This document shows, one piece after another, positions 60,433 to 64,000 of a DNA stretch of 64,000 nt. Where the stretch lies: the NCBI GenBank assembly GCA_001028025.1, contig LDAQ01000108.1:8209-72208 (forward strand), in the 5' to 3' direction. The stretch comes from Faecalicatena fissicatena (GTDB taxonomy: Bacteria > Bacillota > Clostridia > Lachnospirales > Lachnospiraceae). How positions within the stretch are numbered: the first letter of the stretch is position 1; every line of letters starts with the position of its first letter. A model generated the notes under the pieces. That model made no database searches. It was not told the DNA's origin and saw only the letters and a program-made list of their open reading frames with translations. A program made the translations under genes and the position numbers.

Positions 60433-61193
60433 AACTTTTTCAAAAATACGTATTCTGTCTCCGAGGAAAGCTCTGGATGAAAACGATAATCCAGCCTCTC
60501 GAAGCTGCGTATATCTTCGGCATCTTCAATGATATGTTCTGACATCCACCGAACCATTTCTCCGCGGGCCATCTTGGCCTGCGTTCCTTTCATTTTCACC
60601 TTTCCGTTTACTTTCTCGCCGAATATGCATGTCACCTGAGAGTGGGGCGGTTTAACAAAGGGCAGAATGGTTTTACTGTATTCGGCAGAGGCCAGGTTAA
60701 GAATCTGGATGGGACCCGGGTCGCTGCTGTGTCCGGTCAGTTCGGTATAGAGTCTGTTGTTCCAGAACTGATAGAGGCCGCTTGTGGTTTGGGTTTTCAG
60801 CCGGGCCTGCATTTCAAGACGGTAGGGGATGACTCGGTCGGTTGGCTTCAGGATTCCGTAAAATCCGGACAAGACCCGCAGATGGGCGGAGACATAGTCC
60901 CACTGTGTATCGGAGAAAACCTGAGGTGCCATGTACTGGTACTGGATTCCCTCGTAAGCCAGAAGGGCAGGTGTGGAGGCGTGATCCGGGGAATATGCGT
61001 GAAGGCGCTCATAATTCTGTGCGGCGAGTTTATCGCTGCACTGCCACAGGGTCTGCAGCTCTTCGAGGGGCATTTTCTTCAGAAGCGTATGCAGATATTT
61101 TGTCTCGTTCAGGAATACCGGCTCTGTGAGCTGGAAGAAATATTCGTCTATGAGATTCATTTTCTTAGCCGGGGAAACTATGATTTTTAACAT
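60420..61193 (-). CDS. yaaA: YaaA family protein (UPF0246, peroxide stress)
   Basis: 257 residues. Opening LKIIVSPAKKMN, LLAYEGIQYQYMAPQ, HLRVLSGFYGILKPTDRVIPYRLEM and NLASAEYSKTI are the family signatures; E. coli YaaA lowers free iron during peroxide stress and binds DNA. AGGAGAAAG precedes the ATG. The last residues Lys-Gly-Val and the stop lie within a REP-like palindrome, so the natural C-terminus was probably altered by its insertion. Confidence 0.93.
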   Translation of the reverse strand: MLKIIVSPAKKMNLIDEYFFQLTEPVFLNETKYLHTLLKKMPLEELQTLWQCSDKLAAQNYERLHAYSPDHASTPALLAYEGIQYQYMAPQVFSDTQWDYVSAHLRVLSGFYGILKPTDRVIPYRLEMQARLKTQTTSGLYQFWNNRLYTELTGHSSDPGPIQILNLASAEYSKTILPFVKPPHSQVTCIFGEKVNGKVKMKGTQAKMARGEMVRWMSEHIIEDAEDIRSFERLDYRFHPELSSETEYVFLKKLKGV

Positions 61194-61315
61194 TGCTTTC
61201 TCCTCTTAAAGTATTATGTGCGCCATGTTATTCCGTTCTTGAAGCGCTCCACGGGCAGGTTTTTCGTTATACCTTATTCTGCGGCTTGGCTGCAGACCCG
61301 CCCGCAGGACATGAA

Positions 61316-61588
61316 TTACGGTGTGCCCTTTGGGTATGAATTTTCTGGAAGCTTTGGAACAGCAGGGAATGCAGGTGCGGGCTCATCCTCTATGTATTCC
61401 AGAATATCTCCAGGCTGGCAGTGCAGTTCCTTGCAGATGGCATCCAGGGTAGAAAAACGGATGGCTTTTACCTTGCCGGTTTTCATGTTGGAAAGGTTAA
61501 CATTGGTGATACCTACCTTGACTGCGAGTTCCTTGAGAGATATTTTTCTGTCTGCCATTACCCGGTCCAGTCTTAAAATAATTGCCAT
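61316..61588 (-). CDS. XRE-family helix-turn-helix regulator
   Basis: 90 residues from ATG 61588, with AGGAGA upstream. LDRVMADRKISLKELAVKVG and ITNVNLSNMKTGKVKAIRFS form the Cro/CI helix-turn-helix, then LDAICKELHCQPGDILEYIED. This is the YozG-like type regularly paired with DUF2975 membrane proteins; that gene lies 11 bases upstream on the same strand. It probably autoregulates the pair. Confidence 0.92.
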   Translation of the reverse strand: MAIILRLDRVMADRKISLKELAVKVGITNVNLSNMKTGKVKAIRFSTLDAICKELHCQPGDILEYIEDEPAPAFPAVPKLPENSYPKGTP

Positions 61589-61599
61589 ATATATTTCTC

Positions 61600-62205
61600 C
61601 TATAATGTCTCGTCCACTTCCTGCTGCAGGTGGCATCCTCTTTCGAAGATATCAGCCAGCAGTATCGTAATGACTCCTGATAATATCCAGTGGAATTCCC
61701 AGGGATTCTCAAAGTTTAGATTGTGAAGATTAATAATATTCATACTTGCCTGGAAAATGAGCTTACTGAGCAGTCCCATGAACAGCATGATGAGTCCGAT
61801 TCTCTTGATACAGGCGGTTGTCTCTGCTGTAAAGGGAGAGTGAGAATGTGACAGTGATGTTAACAGTCTTCTTCCGGTCAGCATAATAAAGAGCAATGGC
61901 AAGGAATGAACCAGGAATTCCACAATGCAGAATGAGATGAGAAATAACCTGGAATTTGTAACATTACTGTTAAAACAAAGTTCTTTGAAGGAGATATCCA
62001 TAGTTCCCAACAGACCCTGGGCGAAGTATGAATTCCCTGTGTTTACAAGATTGATTGAGGCATCGGGAAGGATGCCAAAGTAAAAAGAGTGTACGAGCAG
62101 CCAAACGGCCTGAAGGGCAATTCCGATGAAAACAATGTAGAACAGGAATCTGGTAATCTCCAGGTGCTGTGGTTTATAAGCGGCAGTGGCGGTATTTTCA
62201 TTCAT
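61600..62205 (-). CDS. DUF2975 family membrane protein
   Basis: 201 residues with four membrane helices (FLFYIVFIGIALQAVWLLVHSF, LFLISFCIVEFLVHSLPLLFIML, CIKRIGLIMLFMGLLSKLIF and WILSGVITILLADIFERGCH). Standard DUF2975 layout; the pair with a small XRE regulator is common in Firmicutes. The N-terminus is a soluble 20-residue tail. The protein may modulate the regulator at the membrane. A near-consensus promoter lies upstream. Confidence 0.88.
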   Translation of the reverse strand: MNENTATAAYKPQHLEITRFLFYIVFIGIALQAVWLLVHSFYFGILPDASINLVNTGNSYFAQGLLGTMDISFKELCFNSNVTNSRLFLISFCIVEFLVHSLPLLFIMLTGRRLLTSLSHSHSPFTAETTACIKRIGLIMLFMGLLSKLIFQASMNIINLHNLNFENPWEFHWILSGVITILLADIFERGCHLQQEVDETL

Positions 62206-62264
62206 TAGTGTGCTCCTTTCTGCTTGCAGAGTGGGATGATAAGAAAAATTCTTTTGTTGATTAG

Positions 62265-62293
62265 ATTATATGATGGGTATTATGGGATGTCAA
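62265..62293 (-). promoter_or_regulatory. Consensus promoter of the DUF2975/XRE pair
   Basis: Minus strand TTGACA, 17 bases, TATAAT, a perfect consensus. ATAATAAATTAA occurs twice upstream (62294 and 62313), which may be the XRE operator. Confidence 0.8.
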
Positions 62294-62418
62294 TAATAAA
62301 TTAATGAGGAACGATAATAAATTAAAATATTTCGATAATTAGAGTTGAGGGGTGAGATAGCCTGTATAATTTCAGAATATTTCTGGGCTGAAGATATTTT
62401 CCATAGGGTGAATAAGTC

Positions 62419-62447
62419 TTTCGCAGGAGGAATGTCCGTGGTACAAT
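62419..62447 (+). promoter_or_regulatory. Predicted promoter of the maf gene
   Basis: TTTCGC, 17 bases, TACAAT, 33 bases before the start. Confidence 0.45.
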
Positions 62448-62480
62448 AATGCTATTGAATTTTATGGGAGGCTGTAAGCT

Positions 62481-63065
62481 ATGAAAAAGATTATACTTGG
62501 CTCGGCATCACCCCGGCGCAGAGAGCTGATGGCGCAGATCGGGCTGGAGTTTGAGGTGGTTGTAAGTAATAAAGAAGAGTATTATGAGAGTACAATACCG
62601 GAAGAGATTGTGAAAGAACTGGCGTTGATGAAAGCGGAGAATGTGACATCAGAACTGGAAGCCAAGCGCCAACTGAAGGATATGGTCATAATTGGGGCAG
62701 ACACAATAGTGGTTTTGGATGATCAGATATTGGGAAAACCAAGGGATGAAGAAGAAGCCTTTGAGATGCTGACAAACCTGCAGGGCAGAGCTCATCAGGT
62801 GTTTACGGGGACGGCAATACTGAGTTACGATGAGACAGGAGAACGGCTGGTTCAAAATCAGGCATCCGAGACAAAAGTGTATGTACATGAAATGAATCGG
62901 GATGAGATTCTTTCCTATATAAAAAGCGGTGAGCCGATGGATAAGGCTGGTGCATACGGTATACAGGGAGCATTTGCGGCTTATATTGACAGGATAGAGG
63001 GGGATTACTATAATGTGGTCGGACTTCCGGTCTCCTATTTGTATCAGCATTTAAAGAATATTTGA
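62481..63065 (+). CDS. maf: Maf family nucleotide pyrophosphatase
   Basis: 194 residues. It hydrolyses non-canonical or modified nucleoside triphosphates (dTTP/UTP group or m7GTP) and is linked to septum control. IILGSASPRRRELMAQIGLEFEV is the substrate loop, GADTIVVLDDQILGKPRDEEEA the catalytic Asp region, HQVFTGTAIL and KAGAYGIQGAFAAYIDRIEGDYYNVVGLP the later blocks. GGGAGG precedes the ATG. The next gene is 31 bases downstream. Confidence 0.96.
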   Translation: MKKIILGSASPRRRELMAQIGLEFEVVVSNKEEYYESTIPEEIVKELALMKAENVTSELEAKRQLKDMVIIGADTIVVLDDQILGKPRDEEEAFEMLTNLQGRAHQVFTGTAILSYDETGERLVQNQASETKVYVHEMNRDEILSYIKSGEPMDKAGAYGIQGAFAAYIDRIEGDYYNVVGLPVSYLYQHLKNI

Positions 63066-63096
63066 GAATTTAGGTTAGAAAAGGAGAGGATAACAC

Positions 63097-63285
63097 TTGA
63101 AAAAGCGTGAGGCGTCAAACTGCGAATATTGTATGAATTATGAATATGATGAAGATTACGAGTGCTATGTCTGTATGCAGAATCTGGATGAAGACGAGAT
63201 GGTGCGGTTTGTAAAAGGAGATTTTCATGAATGTCCATATTACAGACATGGCGATGAGTACAAGATTGTAAGAAAACAGATATGA
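63097..63285 (+). CDS. DUF6472-like small Cys-rich protein
   Basis: 62 residues with a TTG start at 63097, six bases after AAGGAGAGGA. ASNCEYCMNYEYDEDYECYVC and FHECPYY give four to five Cys that could bind a metal. The acidic Tyr/Asp/Glu-rich centre is typical of DUF6472, found mainly in Lachnospiraceae and close relatives, often after maf. Function unknown. Confidence 0.85.
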   Translation: MKKREASNCEYCMNYEYDEDYECYVCMQNLDEDEMVRFVKGDFHECPYYRHGDEYKIVRKQI

Positions 63286-63323
63286 CAAGGAAATGGAAAA
63301 GTTTCTAATGAAAGAGTGAGCTC

Positions 63324-63365
63324 AAAGGGGTCAGACCCCTCCGGCAAAGGGGTCAGACCCCTTTG
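63324..63365. repeat. Two tandem REP-like palindromes (copies 6 and 7)
   Basis: Cores at 63324-63340 and 63345-63365; the second is a perfect 21-bp palindrome ending CTTTG. It contains the stop and last codons (Lys-Gly-Val) of the metallopeptidase gene on the minus strand. Confidence 0.85.
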
Positions 63366-63931
63366 CTGCCCCCTCTATTCCAAAGCGCACCGCCGTTTTC
63401 ACGGAGCCATTTCTGGCAGGCTTTGTAATTGGGAAGTATAGCTTCCACGATGGCATAAAATGCGGGGGAATGGTTCATCTCTTTCCGATGTGCCAGCTCG
63501 TGGACAACGATATAATCCACAACTTCTTCCGGAGCAAAGATCAGCCTCCAGTTGTAGTTGAGATTTCCTTTGCTGGAGCAGCTGCCCCAGCGGGTTTTCT
63601 GTTCGCGGATGGAGATGCGTCCGTAGGAGACGTGCATGATGGATGCATAGTAGGAGGTCTTTTGTGCGAAGATATCCCTTGCAATCTTGATATAGTGGTT
63701 TCGCTCCCCTGCAGTCAGCGGCTGTGAGGACGGCTGGGGATGCTGCTTTGCTTTATCCACGTACTTGAGAACCCAGGCCTCTTTTTCTTTGAGGAAGCGG
63801 TCGATGGATGATTTGGGGCAGTTCTGGGGGGCGCGGACTTTGACGTTGCCTTCGGCAGTGATCTGTATGGCCAGCGTTTTACGGCTGCTGTATATAATTT
63901 CATATGTAAACGGATGTTTCACGATTATCAC
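63353..63931 (-). CDS. YgjP/M48-type zinc metallopeptidase (DUF45)
   Basis: 192 residues. VVDYIVVHELAHRKEMNHSPAFY gives the HExxH zinc site and the third ligand region, and REQKTRWGSCSSKGNLNYNWRLIFAP is the conserved family block before it. Bacterial members are often soluble and beside restriction genes, but here it stands alone. The start codon ATG 63931 follows AGGTGATAATC. The C-terminal Lys-Gly-Val and stop are supplied by a REP-like palindrome. Confidence 0.92.
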   Translation of the reverse strand: MIIVKHPFTYEIIYSSRKTLAIQITAEGNVKVRAPQNCPKSSIDRFLKEKEAWVLKYVDKAKQHPQPSSQPLTAGERNHYIKIARDIFAQKTSYYASIMHVSYGRISIREQKTRWGSCSSKGNLNYNWRLIFAPEEVVDYIVVHELAHRKEMNHSPAFYAIVEAILPNYKACQKWLRENGGALWNRGGSKGV

Positions 63932-64000
63932 CTCCAGAACAGTTTAGCAGGGAAAGCATAAGAGATCAAGACAGAATAGAATAGGTAATTGCGAAACACA

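Noticed and set aside
1..64000. Prophage, insertion sequence, CRISPR array, tRNA or rRNA
   Set aside because: No transposase, integrase, structural phage gene, spaced identical repeats or tRNA-like cloverleaf was noticed in reading by eye.

Overview
The window looks like a chromosomal stretch of a Clostridia-class Firmicute, most likely a gut Lachnospiraceae (Blautia-like; genus not proven). The reasons are strong AGGAGG ribosome sites with frequent GTG/TTG starts, moderate GC, many sugar-catabolic operons with SorC, ROK, AraC and LysR regulators, FeoAB, a VanZ protein and a DUF6472 protein. No rRNA, tRNA, CRISPR array, integrase or intact insertion sequence was seen.

Layout: 1-8.2 kb holds an unknown protein, a GH43 glycosidase, a diguanylate cyclase, an HD protein, a two-component system and a UroD-like methyltransferase divergent from an AraC regulator. 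8.3-12.5 kb holds an aromatic-acid-exporter-like protein, a DtxR-type regulator and feoAB behind a duplicated palindromic leader. 12.7-22.3 kb holds an FGGY kinase, a SorC regulator and a nine-gene operon: UroD-like protein, PTS IIB, IIC, IIA and a second IIB-like protein, NifS-like enzyme, class II aldolase, TIM-like isomerase and YjbQ. That combination is the best candidate here for an undescribed catabolic pathway. 22.3-30.1 kb is a cassette between two identical 152-bp direct repeats: rhamnulokinase-like kinase, FucA-like aldolase, sugar ABC transporter and ROK regulator. A rearranged MATE/SorC pseudogene lies at its left edge.

30.1-36.4 kb holds a MATE exporter with a divergent MerR regulator, Ogt, a small-protein module with a frameshifted first gene, VanZ, ArsR and a nitroreductase. 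36.9-40.3 kb holds DUF969/DUF979 membrane proteins, an M29-like peptidase and pyroglutamyl peptidase. 40.4-45.3 kb holds a two-component system divergent from a large anchored surface protein. 45.4-52.0 kb holds a B12-dependent diol dehydratase operon (pduCDE-ddrA-ddrB-pduO type) without microcompartment genes, and a LysR regulator. 52.3-60.4 kb holds two M20 amidohydrolases around a DUF5058 membrane pair and an OLD-family ATPase/nuclease, then small proteins and a cyclase. The end carries yaaA, an XRE/DUF2975 pair, maf, a DUF6472 protein and a YgjP-like metallopeptidase.

Genes that may work together: kinase plus FucA-like aldolase in the cassette would give lactaldehyde from a deoxyhexose, and reduction to 1,2-propanediol would feed the diol dehydratase 20 kb away (inference). 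Seven copies of a GGGGTC-A-GACCCC palindrome (REP/REPIN-like) lie between genes, and two of them supply the last codons and stop of unrelated genes.
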